Counted from the stretch's first letter, positions 1 to 9,119 are shown. The stretch: 64,000 bases of DNA from Pelomonas saccharophila_A (GCF_031458095.1 NZ_JAVDXU010000001.1:682001-746000); one strand, 5' to 3'. The notes: generated by a model not told the origin, from the sequence alone. A program made the numbers and translations.

Positions 1-3000
1 ATAGCGCTTGTCGCCCTCGTCATAGCTGAAGCGGGTGTCCTTCTTGAGGTCGAGCTTGCTCGGGTCGGCGGGCAGAGACAGGAAGTCGCCCGCATTGGGC
101 GGCGTGATGGGCGGCGGCGCCTTGGGCGGCAGGGGCATGCCATTGGCCAGCATGAAGTTCTCCCAACCCGCCTTGCTGGTCAGCTCGATCGGCCGCGTGA
201 AGCCGCTGCCAGCGCTGGAGTAGGTGTTGGACGCCATGGCCGGGTCATAGAACACCAGCCCGTCCTTGCGCGCCGGCGTGGTGCCCATCATGTTGCCGAT
301 CTTGGGGTCGTAGAACCAGCGGCCATGGCCATCCCAGTAGGTCTGGGTGACCGGGTCTTCATAGCGCTTGCTCTGGCCGTTGTAGCCGATGACGGTGTAC
401 TTGGAGACATCGACCTTGGTCGGGTCCATCGGCAGCGCGAGGAAGGCCTGGTCCTCCTGCGTGATCGGCACCTTGCCGTCCTTGTCGAGCTTGTCGTCCA
501 TGTGCTCGGAGGCGCCGATCATGGCGTCGAGCATCTTGGTGTCGGTGTGGTTGATGTAGTCGATGAACTTGGCCGGGTCGCCGCCCTGGGCCTCATAGGC
601 CTTCAGGAAGCCATCGACCTTGGCATCGCCGCTCCACCAGTGGTGCTGGTCCATCACCTCGGCATGGGCGTGGTCGAGGCCGGCGCCTTCCATGAAGGTG
701 CGGTCATAGCGCTCGAAGTTGTTGACGTTCTTGTTGTGGTCGTAGGCCCAGTTGCCGATGGTGGTGGCCATGTAGAGGATGTTGACCGCCCAGCCGATGG
801 GGTTGTCGCCCAGCACGGCGAACTTCAGAACGCTCTTGCCGCCCTCGCCCACCGCTTCCTTGAAGAAGTAGCGCTTGAAGGAATCGGCCAGCATCTCCTT
901 GGTGCCCTCCTTGGTGAAGATGCCTTCGAACCAGTTGAGGAATTTGCTGTTGCCCAGGGCACGCCAGCCGCCATTGGCACCATCCTTGAAGGCTTGAGCG
1001 CCGGCGCCGCGCAGGCCGAGCTGCTCGAAGGCGGTGGCAAAGGCCGGATCCTTCAGTGCCTCCTTGCCGATGGAGCGCAGCACCATCTCGCGCACCTGCA
1101 GGCGCAGCAGCACCGAGTCGCTGACGAGGTTGGTGCCCTGGGTGACGAGCTTGAAGACATCACGCTTGCTGCCGTCGAGCTCGGCGGCATTGAAGATCAC
1201 GCCGCTCAGGTCCCAGACGGTGGCGATGGTCATCAGGCCCACCAGCTGCTTGACCAGGCCGGGCGTGGCCTCCACGGCCAGCCGCGTCCAGCGGTCGCGC
1301 GCCGTGCCCTCCTTCACATAGAGACCCCAGCTGTTCTCGCCGCTCTCGGCGGCCTGGAAGAACTTGGCTCCGAGCTTGGCGATCTGCTTGTCCATCCAGT
1401 CGGCCGCCGTGTTGGCGCCGCGACTGAAGGCGTTGCTGCCTTCGCCGAAGCTGTGCGGCGCGATGCGCGCCGCCGCCATGCCCGCCTGCATCAGGTGGAA
1501 GGCCGCGAAGCCGCCCACCAGGCCGAGCAGCAGGCCCTTGCGCAGCGGGCCGAAATCACCGCCGATGTGCACATTGTTGAAAAGATAGGTGGTCAAGGCG
1601 GCCTGCAGCCCGCCCCCCACACCCCAGATCGCGGCTCCGCCAAAGTAGGGAATGTGGGCCGAGCGCGATACGTCGATCTCCGCACCGGGCAGGTTGACCG
1701 CCTTGCCCTCGGGGCCCGCGTTGACGCCCTTGATGTAGTAGGTCTCGGCCAGGAACTCGGTCAGGTCGCCGGTGGCCTGGGCGCCGATGCCGTAGTACTG
1801 CGCGTCGAGACCGCCGTTCTTGAGGTCGTCGCTCAGCATGGTGCGCGCCACCTGCGTGGCCATGCGCCGGCTGGCGGAATTGCTGCTGAGCATGATGGTG
1901 GTCGACTTGTCATCGGCCATCAGCTTGTTGCGACCATCGCTGACGTCCTTGTAGCCCTTCAGGTCGCCCAGGTCCTTGGCGTAGAACTCGACCGCCTCGC
2001 CCGTGCGCACCAGGCGGTAGCCGAGCTGGTCGAAGTCTTCATAGCCCTTCTTCACTGCGCCGGCCAGGTCCTTGTCCTTGGCGGTCATCGCACGCTGGCC
2101 ATTGAGGAACTGCTCCTCGGTGAGGTTGGGCGCATGCTTGCCCTGGGCCAGCAGCGGGGCCATGCCCTTCATCGTCTCTTCGGAGGTGTGGTCCACCTTG
2201 TCCTGCAGCTGGTCGAGGCCCTGGCTGATGGACCGCAGCGTGACGTCCTCCCAGACCTTGCGCTGCTCTTCGTCGGCCTTGCCGACGCCATTCATGTCGA
2301 CCTCGTCGAGCTTCATGGTCTTGATCTCGGCAACGGTCTGCAGCGCCAGCGTCGCATAGCCGTTGCCCACCGCGTCCTTGAAGCCGAACATCGTCATGTC
2401 GGCCGCCGGCTTGGTGGCGATCAGATGGGCCGTGTCCTGGATGGCCTTCTGGATCTCGGGGCTGTCGTACTGCTTGTTGACGACGTCGCTGCCCCCGGCC
2501 GCCACGTCGACGGCCTGAGACAGCGCGTCGGCCACCTTGATACCAGCCCCCATGTCGGTGCCGTAGGGGCGGCCATCCTTGCCCTTGGGCGACAGGTCGT
2601 GAATGTCCTCGACGATCTTGGCCACCGTCGGCTGCGACTTGTTGATGACCTGGGCGGCGATCTGCGGCGTCACGCCGGCATGCTTGGCGGGATCGGTCAG
2701 GTCGCGTAGCGCCTCGGCGCCGGCCACCGTGCCCTGGGTGCGGTAGGTTTCGTCGACCTTGCCGGCGGAGTCCGCCACGTAGGTGTCGACCACCTTCTTC
2801 ACGCCCTCGTCGTCCATGACGAGGCGCTTGACCGACGGGTCCACGCCCTTGGGCAGCGCCTGGCCCAGCTTGTCGATCTGGGCCTCGTTGCCGAGCACCG
2901 CCGTGTCGTTGATGCGGCGGATGTCGGTGGCGGCCTTCACCACCACCGTCATTTCGGGATCGTCGCCGTAGCGGCTGGCGAGCTGCTCGGCCGCGTCGGC

Positions 3001-4743
3001 CAGCGGATCGTCGGAGCGGATCATCAGCCCGTCGGGCAGGTGCTTGTAGGTCTCGTCGAGCTCGGTCTTCACCTTGCCGAGCAGGTCCTTCTGCGCCGCC
3101 TCGTACTGCTTGCGCGCAGCCTGGATCTGCTGGCTGGTGACGCTCTTGTCGCCGTCGCGCTGGCGGCCGGTGAGATCGTCCAGCGTCGCCGCCTTGCGGT
3201 TGACGTCGTTGAGCTGGGTGTTGGTCGCGCGCTGGGTCGGGCTCTCAGTGAGCACCGTCTGCTGGGCATGGGCGACCGCCTTCTGCATCAGCGGATCGCT
3301 GCGGTAGCGGTCGGCAATGCCGTGGGCCGCGTTCTCGGTGGCCGCCTTGTTGTTCGGGTCCGCCTTGTAGGTCAGGCGCAGTTCGGCCGCGATGGCCTGC
3401 TCGGCCTTGGCCTGGTCCTGGTTGGCGGTCTTGCGGCGGGCGGTGTACATCTCCCAGCCGGCCGGGTCGTCCTCGGGTGCGGTCTTTCCCAGCTTGGCCT
3501 GCAGCTGGTCGGCCAGCAGCTTGCTGGCCTGGGCCTGCTCGACGGTGTAGCGGGTATAGGCGGCGGCGATGTCGGGATCGCTGGCGTCGCCGACGCCGGG
3601 GCCGGTCAGGCCGTCCGGTGATGAAAGATAGGCGGCCGTCAAGGCACGCGACTGCGCCGAATCGCCCAGCACCGAGCCGGCCGTTGCGCTCTCCGGTGCA
3701 TCGGCGTTCAGGCTCAGCATCACCATGTCACGCAGTGCGGTCTTGCCGGGCGGCAAGGCCGACAGGCCGGCGCCCAGCAGGTCCAGCGTGTCCGCGCGCC
3801 CTCCGGTGGACTTGGACTTGGCGGTGTTGGAGAGGATCAGGTCGGCGATATGCCGCGTCTGCGCCGGATCGCCGGCCGCATCGGCGGCGCTGGCCAGGTC
3901 GCCGACCAGGCCGCGGTATTCCGCCTGGTCATCGATGCCGGCGGTCTTGCCGGCCTGGCCATCGGCCGGCAGCTCGGTGTGGCGCGCCTCCTTGCCAGCC
4001 GTCTCGGCGATCTTGTCGACCACCGGCTGGGCCTTGGCCATCAGCTGCTTGCGCTGCTCGGGGCTCAGGCCCGTGTCGCCCTCGGCCAGGGCCAGCTGCT
4101 GTGCGGCGGCAGCGGCGCCCGACTGGTCGTAGACGTCCTGGATCTGCTTGGCATAGCCATCGACGTCATGCTGGGGTGCGGCCTGCACCGGCTTGGCCCA
4201 GGTAGAGGCCGGCGAGCTACGGTCCAGGGCCGGGGTGACCAGCAGCGGCCCGGAGCCGTTGACGAGAGGCACGACGTTGTTGGACTTGGCTGGCTCATAG
4301 AAAGCCGCGGTCGTCTTCGCCTTGTCGACCTGGGCCTGGGCGTCCTGGGTGGCGGTAGACGGCGCCGACGGGGCGCGGTTGTCCTGCACGTCCTTCAGCC
4401 TGGCCTTGGCCAGCCCATGCTCCTTCTCCTTCAGCACGGCCTGGGCCTCGGTCTTGAGGGCTTGCTGCTGCTTGGCCTGGTGATCGGCCTTGAGCTGGGC
4501 GGCCTTGTCCTTGTCCGCCTGTGCCTGGGTCTGCCGGGCCTTGGCCTCGGCCTCTTCGGCGGCCTTGCGTGCGGCCTCGGCCTGGCGCTTGGCTTCCTCG
4601 GCACGGCGGCGGGCCTCCTCGGCGCGGCGGCGCGCTTCCTCGGCGGCGCGGCGCGCGGCTTCCTCGGCGCGGCGGCGCGCTTCCTCGGCCTGCGCGGCGT
4701 CGTCCCGGCCGACGTAAGAACTGGACCCGATGGCGTCAAGCAT
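1..4743 (-). CDS. Very large T3SS-linked protein (candidate effector or translocator), 3' end outside window
   Basis: This frame is open for 1,581 codons from an ATG at 4743 to the window edge with no stop, so the C-terminus is missing. Residues ~15-95 are an Arg/Glu/Ala-rich coiled coil (AEEARRRAEEA-type heptads), followed by Gln/Lys-rich helical sequence and a long, mostly hydrophilic Asp/Ala/Lys-rich helical body. There is no signal peptide. Hydrophobic stretches occur in the C-terminal half (for example around KGLLLGLVGGFAAFHLM, near 1,500), which would allow membrane insertion. A module of about 120 residues repeats near the window edge. It is the last gene of the sctV-to-sctU run, 107 bp after sctU, with its own CTACG-N6-CGTAG motif in the gap. 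Position, size, coiled coil and absence of a Sec signal suggest a T3SS substrate. It may resemble HrpK-type proteins, but I could not confirm this. The function is not known from sequence alone. Confidence 0.75.
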   Translation of the reverse strand, partial: MLDAIGSSSYVGRDDAAQAEEARRRAEEAARRAAEEARRRAEEARRRAEEAKRQAEAARKAAEEAEAKARQTQAQADKDKAAQLKADHQAKQQQALKTEAQAVLKEKEHGLAKARLKDVQDNRAPSAPSTATQDAQAQVDKAKTTAAFYEPAKSNNVVPLVNGSGPLLVTPALDRSSPASTWAKPVQAAPQHDVDGYAKQIQDVYDQSGAAAAAQQLALAEGDTGLSPEQRKQLMAKAQPVVDKIAETAGKEARHTELPADGQAGKTAGIDDQAEYRGLVGDLASAADAAGDPAQTRHIADLILSNTAKSKSTGGRADTLDLLGAGLSALPPGKTALRDMVMLSLNADAPESATAGSVLGDSAQSRALTAAYLSSPDGLTGPGVGDASDPDIAAAYTRYTVEQAQASKLLADQLQAKLGKTAPEDDPAGWEMYTARRKTANQDQAKAEQAIAAELRLTYKADPNNKAATENAAHGIADRYRSDPLMQKAVAHAQQTVLTESPTQRATNTQLNDVNRKAATLDDLTGRQRDGDKSVTSQQIQAARKQYEAAQKDLLGKVKTELDETYKHLPDGLMIRSDDPLADAAEQLASRYGDDPEMTVVVKAATDIRRINDTAVLGNEAQIDKLGQALPKGVDPSVKRLVMDDEGVKKVVDTYVADSAGKVDETYRTQGTVAGAEALRDLTDPAKHAGVTPQIAAQVINKSQPTVAKIVEDIHDLSPKGKDGRPYGTDMGAGIKVADALSQAVDVAAGGSDVVNKQYDSPEIQKAIQDTAHLIATKPAADMTMFGFKDAVGNGYATLALQTVAEIKTMKLDEVDMNGVGKADEEQRKVWEDVTLRSISQGLDQLQDKVDHTSEETMKGMAPLLAQGKHAPNLTEEQFLNGQRAMTAKDKDLAGAVKKGYEDFDQLGYRLVRTGEAVEFYAKDLGDLKGYKDVSDGRNKLMADDKSTTIMLSSNSASRRMATQVARTMLSDDLKNGGLDAQYYGIGAQATGDLTEFLAETYYIKGVNAGPEGKAVNLPGAEIDVSRSAHIPYFGGAAIWGVGGGLQAALTTYLFNNVHIGGDFGPLRKGLLLGLVGGFAAFHLMQAGMAAARIAPHSFGEGSNAFSRGANTAADWMDKQIAKLGAKFFQAAESGENSWGLYVKEGTARDRWTRLAVEATPGLVKQLVGLMTIATVWDLSGVIFNAAELDGSKRDVFKLVTQGTNLVSDSVLLRLQVREMVLRSIGKEALKDPAFATAFEQLGLRGAGAQAFKDGANGGWRALGNSKFLNWFEGIFTKEGTKEMLADSFKRYFFKEAVGEGGKSVLKFAVLGDNPIGWAVNILYMATTIGNWAYDHNKNVNNFERYDRTFMEGAGLDHAHAEVMDQHHWWSGDAKVDGFLKAYEAQGGDPAKFIDYINHTDTKMLDAMIGASEHMDDKLDKDGKVPITQEDQAFLALPMDPTKVDVSKYTVIGYNGQSKRYEDPVTQTYWDGHGRWFYDPKIGNMMGTTPARKDGLVFYDPAMASNTYSSAGSGFTRPIELTSKAGWENFMLANGMPLPPKAPPPITPPNAGDFLSLPADPSKLDLKKDTRFSYDEGDKRY
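4590..4700 (-). repeat. Degenerate tandem repeat coding for Arg/Glu/Ala coiled coil
   Basis: On the plus strand the unit cctcggcgcggcggcgcg(ctt) recurs about five times with small changes. It encodes AEEARRRAEEA-type heptads near the N-terminus of the giant T3SS-linked protein. The unit length of about 15-21 bases keeps the frame, so copy number could vary between strains without breaking the gene. Confidence 0.7.
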
Positions 4744-4830
4744 TCACTCTCTCCTTGTCTATGGCGGACGGACCGGATGTGCATTCCGGCACGGCGATCA
4801 ACAGTAGTTGCAGGGGTGTCCGCATCGCAA

Positions 4831-4846
4831 CTACGAGTCCACGTAG
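4831..4846. promoter_or_regulatory. CTACG-N6-CGTAG dyad, copy 1 (giant-protein gene)
   Basis: The sequence is CTACGAGTCCACGTAG: 5-bp inverted arms around a 6-bp spacer. It lies just after the sctU stop and 85 bp before the ATG of the giant protein. It matches the copy at 16888 in 15 of 16 bases. Its restriction to T3SS gaps suggests a binding site for the T3SS regulator, which is not in this window. Confidence 0.55.
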
Positions 4847-4850
4847 AAAC

Positions 4851-5882
4851 TCAGTGATCGCCCTGGGCCCACTGCAGCAACCGGGCCACCGGCGCATACA
4901 GCGAACGCGGGATGGGGCGGTCCTGCGGCACCTCGTCGTACAGCAGCTCGGCCAGTTGCGGGTCGAAGGCCATCGGGATGAGGGCCTCGCCCGCCACGCG
5001 GCGGATCTGTGCCGCCAGTTCGGCCTCGCCACGCGCCAGCACGCGCGGCAGGTCGTGCTCGCCAAGGTATTGCAGGGCCACGGCGACGCGCTGGGAATGG
5101 ATGACGGCCGAGGCCATGCGCACGCGGTCGGCCAGGCTGGCGTAGACGGCCTCGAAGTGGGCGTTGCGCCGGCGCGAGCGATTCAGCGGGTCACCCTCGG
5201 CGTCCTTGTGCTCGCGCCTCACCTCGTCGATGGACATGCGCAGGCCCTTGATGAACTCGTAGCGCGTATGCGCATAGTCCACACCCGCCATCAACGCATA
5301 GACCAGCCCCGCCCAGGCAAAGCTCTGCAGCACCAGGCTGGCGCCGACGCTCAGGGCCGCCGACGGCGTTGCGTAGCCGAGCTTCAGCGCCGTATCCAGG
5401 CAGCCGCGGATGACCAGCCACATCACGGAAGCGAGCAGCGCGGTCTTGACCAACATCTTCAGCAGGTTGATCAGGTTGCGCGTCGAGAAGATCTTCTGGA
5501 AGCCCTGGGCCGGGTTGAGCCGGTTCACATCGGGCTTGATGCGCTCCCAGGCCAGCAGCCCGCCCACCTGCGCGAACGAGCCGACCAGGCCGCCCGCCGC
5601 CGCCATGGCGCACAGGCCCAGCATGGTGACCACCAGCACGCGCCCGGCATGCAGCAGCAGGGCCGGCACGCCATCGTCCGGCGCGATGAACAGGCCCTCG
5701 CTGGTCGCGTGCAGCCACAGCTCGCGCCACAGCCCGAAGATCGTGGCGCCGGCCAGCCACAGCGCCAGCACGACGAAGAGGAAGACGGCGCTGGAGGCCA
5801 GGTCATGGCTGAACACCACCTCGCCGCGCTTGCGCGCGTCGCGCAGCTTCTTGGCCGTTGGGGCCTGGTCCTTCTCAGCCAC
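4851..5882 (-). CDS. sctU: T3SS export apparatus switch protein SctU (YscU/FlhB family), atypical cleavage motif
   Basis: Inner-membrane switch protein of the export gate. It normally cleaves itself at Asn-Pro-Thr-His to change substrate class from needle to translocators and effectors. The 343-residue protein has the family layout: a short basic N-terminus (KKLRDARKRGEV), four membrane segments up to residue ~210, then a cytosolic domain (RREHKDAEGDP). Aligned on the conserved downstream AVAL, the cleavage motif reads His-Ser-Gln-Arg at residues 262-265, the position NPTH has in YscU. The start is GTG and overlaps the end of sctT by 8 bp, indicating translational coupling. Identity is firm. 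What is inferred is that the switch does not work by standard autocleavage. Confidence 0.93.
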   Translation of the reverse strand: MAEKDQAPTAKKLRDARKRGEVVFSHDLASSAVFLFVVLALWLAGATIFGLWRELWLHATSEGLFIAPDDGVPALLLHAGRVLVVTMLGLCAMAAAGGLVGSFAQVGGLLAWERIKPDVNRLNPAQGFQKIFSTRNLINLLKMLVKTALLASVMWLVIRGCLDTALKLGYATPSAALSVGASLVLQSFAWAGLVYALMAGVDYAHTRYEFIKGLRMSIDEVRREHKDAEGDPLNRSRRRNAHFEAVYASLADRVRMASAVIHSQRVAVALQYLGEHDLPRVLARGEAELAAQIRRVAGEALIPMAFDPQLAELLYDEVPQDRPIPRSLYAPVARLLQWAQGDH

Positions 5883-6669
5883 TGCGGGGCCTCATGGACG
5901 AACGCAGGAACTCGAGGACGCCGTTGTCGGGCCGCAGGAACTGCTGCAGCGAGTCCCACAGCACATACATGAACAGCATCATCATCAGCGCGGCCAGCAG
6001 GCCCTTGAGCGACTGCGTGCTCTGGAAGACGTTGAGCTGAGGCGCCACGCGCTGCAGCAGGCCGGCGCCCAGCTCCACCAGCATCAGCACCAGGATGACG
6101 GGCGCGGCCAGCTTGACGATCCAGGTGAACAGGGTGTCGCCCTGGCGGATGGCGAAGGCCTCGATGACATGGCCCAGGTCGGGGAAGAAGTCGGCCACCG
6201 GCCACAGCCGGTAGGAGTCCACCACCGCGCCCACCAGGGCCAGCATGCCGCCCGCCGAGACGAAGAGATTGATGACGACCCAGCCGAGGAATTCGCCGGT
6301 GGGGCCGTTGTCATGCCCGGCCACGGGGTCGAAGAAGGCGGCGTTGCCGGTGCCGGTCTGGAAGTCGATCAGGTCGCCCACGCTCTGGATGGCCCAGAAG
6401 AAGATGCCGAAGCCCAGGCCCAGCATGACGCCGATCAGCGCCTCCTTGGCCGCGATGGCGATCCACATCGTCACCGACAGCGACGGCATGTCGCCCGCCA
6501 GCGGCGACATGAACAGGGCCAGCATCAGCATCAGCGAGTTGCGCGACATGCCGGTGATGACGTTGGGCGACAGAAAAGGCGTGACGGCGAACACGGCGAA
6601 CAGCCGCGGCATCGTCAGCGCGATGGAGGCGAACAGCTGCTCGGGGTGGGTGAAGGCGGTGGGATCCAT
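5875..6669 (-). CDS. sctT: T3SS export apparatus protein SctT (YscT/FliR family)
   Basis: Polytopic inner-membrane component of the SctRST export gate, 264 residues, with family features such as the N-terminal region FAVFAVTPFLSPNVITG and the segment FFWAIQSVGDLIDFQTG. The ATG at 6669 (MDPTAFTHPEQ) is chosen because it shares a base with the sctO stop (TGATG). An ATG 24 bases upstream would run further into sctO. It overlaps sctU by 8 bp. sctT follows sctO directly; no sctP-like needle-length gene lies between them, although yscP sits in that part of the Yersinia order. Confidence 0.95.
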   Translation of the reverse strand: MDPTAFTHPEQLFASIALTMPRLFAVFAVTPFLSPNVITGMSRNSLMLMLALFMSPLAGDMPSLSVTMWIAIAAKEALIGVMLGLGFGIFFWAIQSVGDLIDFQTGTGNAAFFDPVAGHDNGPTGEFLGWVVINLFVSAGGMLALVGAVVDSYRLWPVADFFPDLGHVIEAFAIRQGDTLFTWIVKLAAPVILVLMLVELGAGLLQRVAPQLNVFQSTQSLKGLLAALMMMLFMYVLWDSLQQFLRPDNGVLEFLRSSMRPRSG

Positions 6670-7154
6670 CAGGCCCGCCGCGCTGCCGACCACAACAGCA
6701 CCGAGGCCTCCTCGGTCGCCTCGTCCTGCCGGCGCTCTTGCTGCGCACGCTGCTCGGCCCGGGCGCGCTGCTGCATCTGCCTGGCCTTTTCAACATCCGC
6801 GCTGGCGCGGCGCAACTGCGCGCGGCTCGTATCGAGCGCGCCCTCGGCCATCGCCACCACGGCCTGCGCTTGAACCACCGCCGCGCCGGCCGTCACGATG
6901 CGCGAGTCGAGAGCATGGCTCCAGGCGCCCGCCTGGCGCAGCTGCGCCACGCTGCAGCCGCCCTCGCCCACGGCGGCCACGGTGGACTGCCAATGCAGCG
7001 CCTTGGCCTGCTGCTGCTGCAACCAGTGCTGCTCGGCCTCCTGCGCCCTCGCCTCGCAGGCCCGCAGCGCCCGCTGGTCGCGCCCCACGGCCTGCATCGC
7101 GCTGCGCTGGTGGCGCTCGCGCACATCGGCCAGCAGCTTCCAGGCGATGGCCAT
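6669..7154 (-). CDS. sctO: T3SS stalk protein SctO (YscO/FliJ-like)
   Basis: Predicted central stalk linking the SctN ATPase hexamer to the SctV gate. The 161 residues are almost all charged helix with many Arg, Gln and Ala (QQQQAKALHWQ, RRASADVEKARQMQQRARAEQ), as expected for a two-helix coiled coil. Primary sequence is poorly conserved in this family, so the call rests on size, coiled-coil character and position directly after sctN. The ATG at 7154 (MAIAWKLLADVRERHQR) starts one base after the sctN stop. A longer upstream reading overlapping sctN is unlikely. Confidence 0.85.
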   Translation of the reverse strand: MAIAWKLLADVRERHQRSAMQAVGRDQRALRACEARAQEAEQHWLQQQQAKALHWQSTVAAVGEGGCSVAQLRQAGAWSHALDSRIVTAGAAVVQAQAVVAMAEGALDTSRAQLRRASADVEKARQMQQRARAEQRAQQERRQDEATEEASVLLWSAARRA

Positions 7155-7155
7155 C

Positions 7156-8484
7156 TCACGCGCCCTCGGCCAGTCGGCGCAGCGCCGCAAGCATCGGCTC
7201 GAAGTCCTGGCGCTCGCCGGGCTTCTGCGCGAGGAACTGCTGTATCGCCGGGCGGCGCGCCACCGCCTGGTCAGCCAGAGCATCGGTACCACGGCGGTAC
7301 TCGCCGATCTGGATCAGCAGCTCCAGCTCCTGGTACTTGGCCATCAGCGAGCGCAGCTGCCCCGCGGCTTGAGCATGCTCGGACGACGCCACGGCCGACA
7401 TCACGCGGCTGACGCTGGCGAGCACGTCGATGGCCGGGTAGTGGTTGGCCGCGGCGAGCTTGCGCGACAGCACGATATGGCCGTCCAGGATGGAGCGCAC
7501 CTCCTCGGCGATGGGGTCGCTGTCGTCCTCGCCCTCGGTCAGCACCGAGTAGACGGCGGTGATGGAGCCGCGCTCGCCCTGGCCGGCGCGCTCCAGCAGC
7601 TGCGGCAGCATGGAGAAGATGGACGGCGGATAGCTGCGCCGCGTCGGCGGTTCGCCACTGGCCAGGCCGATCTCGCGCTGGGCGCGCGCAAAGCGCGTCA
7701 GCGAGTCCACCAGCAGCAGCACCTTCTGGCCCTGGTCGCGAAAATGCTCCGCGATGGTGGTGGCCACATAGGCCGACTTGATGCGCTCCATCGGCGGCCG
7801 GTCGGAGGTGGAGACGACCATCACCGTGCGCGCCATGCCTTCGGCGCCCAGGCTGTTCTCGATGAATTCCTTCACCTCGCGGCCACGCTCGCCGATCAGG
7901 GCCACCACGTTGACATCGGCCGTGGAGCCGCGGGCCAGCATGCCCAGCAGCGTGCTCTTGCCCACGCCGGGCGGCGAGAACACGCCCACGCGCTGCCCTT
8001 CGCCCAGCGTCAGCAGCCCGTCGATGGCGCGGACGCCGGTGGCCAGCGGCTGCGCCACCAGGCGGCGCGCCAGCGGGTTCACCGGCTGGCGCTGCACCGG
8101 CAGGCGCGCCAGTGCCTTCAGCGGTTCCTTGCCGTCCATGGGCTCACCCAGGGCATCGAGCACCCGGCCGAGCAGCCCCGGCCCCACCGGGCAGACATGG
8201 CCGCGGCCCGAGGGCACCACCTCGGTCAGCGCGGAGATGCCGGTGGTCGGCCCCAGCGGCGTCAGGATGGCGACCTGCTTCTGGAAGCCCACCACCTCCG
8301 CCAGCAGCGGCGGCTCGCCCGGCGTGCGCAATTCGCAGAGCTCGCCCACATGGGCCTGGATGCCGGTGGCATCGATCAGCATGCCCACGGCCTTGCTGAC
8401 GCGGCCGCGCACGCCGACGGTGGGCAGATGGCCGAAGGCGCGCGACAGGTCGTCGACGATGCTTTGCGTGGCCAGCTCGTCCAT
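7156..8484 (-). CDS. sctN: T3SS ATPase SctN
   Basis: Hexameric ATPase of the sorting platform that strips chaperones from substrates and helps unfold them. The 442 residues align over the whole F1-beta-like fold: N-terminal barrel, Walker A GVFSPPGVGKST at ~168-179, the GERGREVKEFIE segment, Walker B VLLLVDSLTRFA at ~255-266, and SGEPPTRRSYPPSIFS. The P-loop is the T3SS/flagellar type. The start overlaps the sctL stop by one base (TGATG). Length and motifs are those of a working enzyme. The PP(T/S)-rich loop and neighbours make it SctN, not FliI. Confidence 0.97.
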   Translation of the reverse strand: MDELATQSIVDDLSRAFGHLPTVGVRGRVSKAVGMLIDATGIQAHVGELCELRTPGEPPLLAEVVGFQKQVAILTPLGPTTGISALTEVVPSGRGHVCPVGPGLLGRVLDALGEPMDGKEPLKALARLPVQRQPVNPLARRLVAQPLATGVRAIDGLLTLGEGQRVGVFSPPGVGKSTLLGMLARGSTADVNVVALIGERGREVKEFIENSLGAEGMARTVMVVSTSDRPPMERIKSAYVATTIAEHFRDQGQKVLLLVDSLTRFARAQREIGLASGEPPTRRSYPPSIFSMLPQLLERAGQGERGSITAVYSVLTEGEDDSDPIAEEVRSILDGHIVLSRKLAAANHYPAIDVLASVSRVMSAVASSEHAQAAGQLRSLMAKYQELELLIQIGEYRRGTDALADQAVARRPAIQQFLAQKPGERQDFEPMLAALRRLAEGA

Positions 8485-9119
8485 CAGCCCTGCTCCGCCG
8501 GCTGCAGCAGCCCGCTGCGCTCCACGGCAGCGCGAAACGCTTCCAGCTGCGCATCAACGCCGATCTGCAGCGTGCCCGAAGGCGTCTGCAGCACGCAGGC
8601 CTGGGCCGGCAGGGCCGGGTCGGCCACGACGGCCAGCGCCTGGGCCCAGGGCAGCTCGCCGCCGATCTGCCTGAGCGCCGCGCGCACATGGGCCTCCTGC
8701 GGCGGCGCCACGCGCAGCGTGATGAAGGGTTCGTGGCGCACCAGCGTGTCCACGCGACGCAGCGCGGTCTCCAGCAGCGCCGCCGGGTCGGCCTCGCCCA
8801 GGAACTGGCGCACGGCCTGGGCGACGATCTGCGCCATGGCCGCGCGCAGCGCCTGCAGCTGGCGCTGCGCGGCCAGCGCATCGCCCACCAGCTGCTGGGC
8901 GTACTCGGCCCGCGCCGCCTGCAGACCCTGTTCATGCCCCTGGCGGCGGCTGTCCTCGGCCTGCTGGCGGGCCTGCTGCTCGATGCGGCGCGCCTCCTGG
9001 CGCGCGGCCTCCACCACGGCCGAGGCGTCCAGCAGGGCGGCGTACTCGGCCTCCTTCAACACCTTGCGCTCGCTGAGCAGCTGCAGGTTGTCGGTGGTGA
9101 TCAGAAAAGCCAGTCCCAT
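8484..9119 (-). CDS. sctL: T3SS stator protein SctL (YscL/FliH-like)
   Basis: Peripheral stator that links SctN to SctQ in the cytosolic sorting platform. The protein has 211 residues. The N-terminal part is coiled coil (AARQEARRIEQQARQQAEDSRRQGHEQGLQAARAE) and the C-terminal part is the V-ATPase subunit E-like domain. The ATG at 9119 begins MGLAFLITTDNLQLLSERKVLK, a typical SctL start. An in-frame ATG 27 bases upstream is less likely. The gene overlaps sctK by 19 bp and sctN by one base, so this part of the operon is tightly coupled. Confidence 0.92.
   Translation of the reverse strand: MGLAFLITTDNLQLLSERKVLKEAEYAALLDASAVVEAARQEARRIEQQARQQAEDSRRQGHEQGLQAARAEYAQQLVGDALAAQRQLQALRAAMAQIVAQAVRQFLGEADPAALLETALRRVDTLVRHEPFITLRVAPPQEAHVRAALRQIGGELPWAQALAVVADPALPAQACVLQTPSGTLQIGVDAQLEAFRAAVERSGLLQPAEQG

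Noticed and set aside
325..2709. 794-codon open frame on the plus strand
   Set aside because: It is antisense, in register with the giant T3SS-linked gene, and its translation is a His/Leu/Val/Gly-rich mirror of that GC-biased coding strand with no domain logic.
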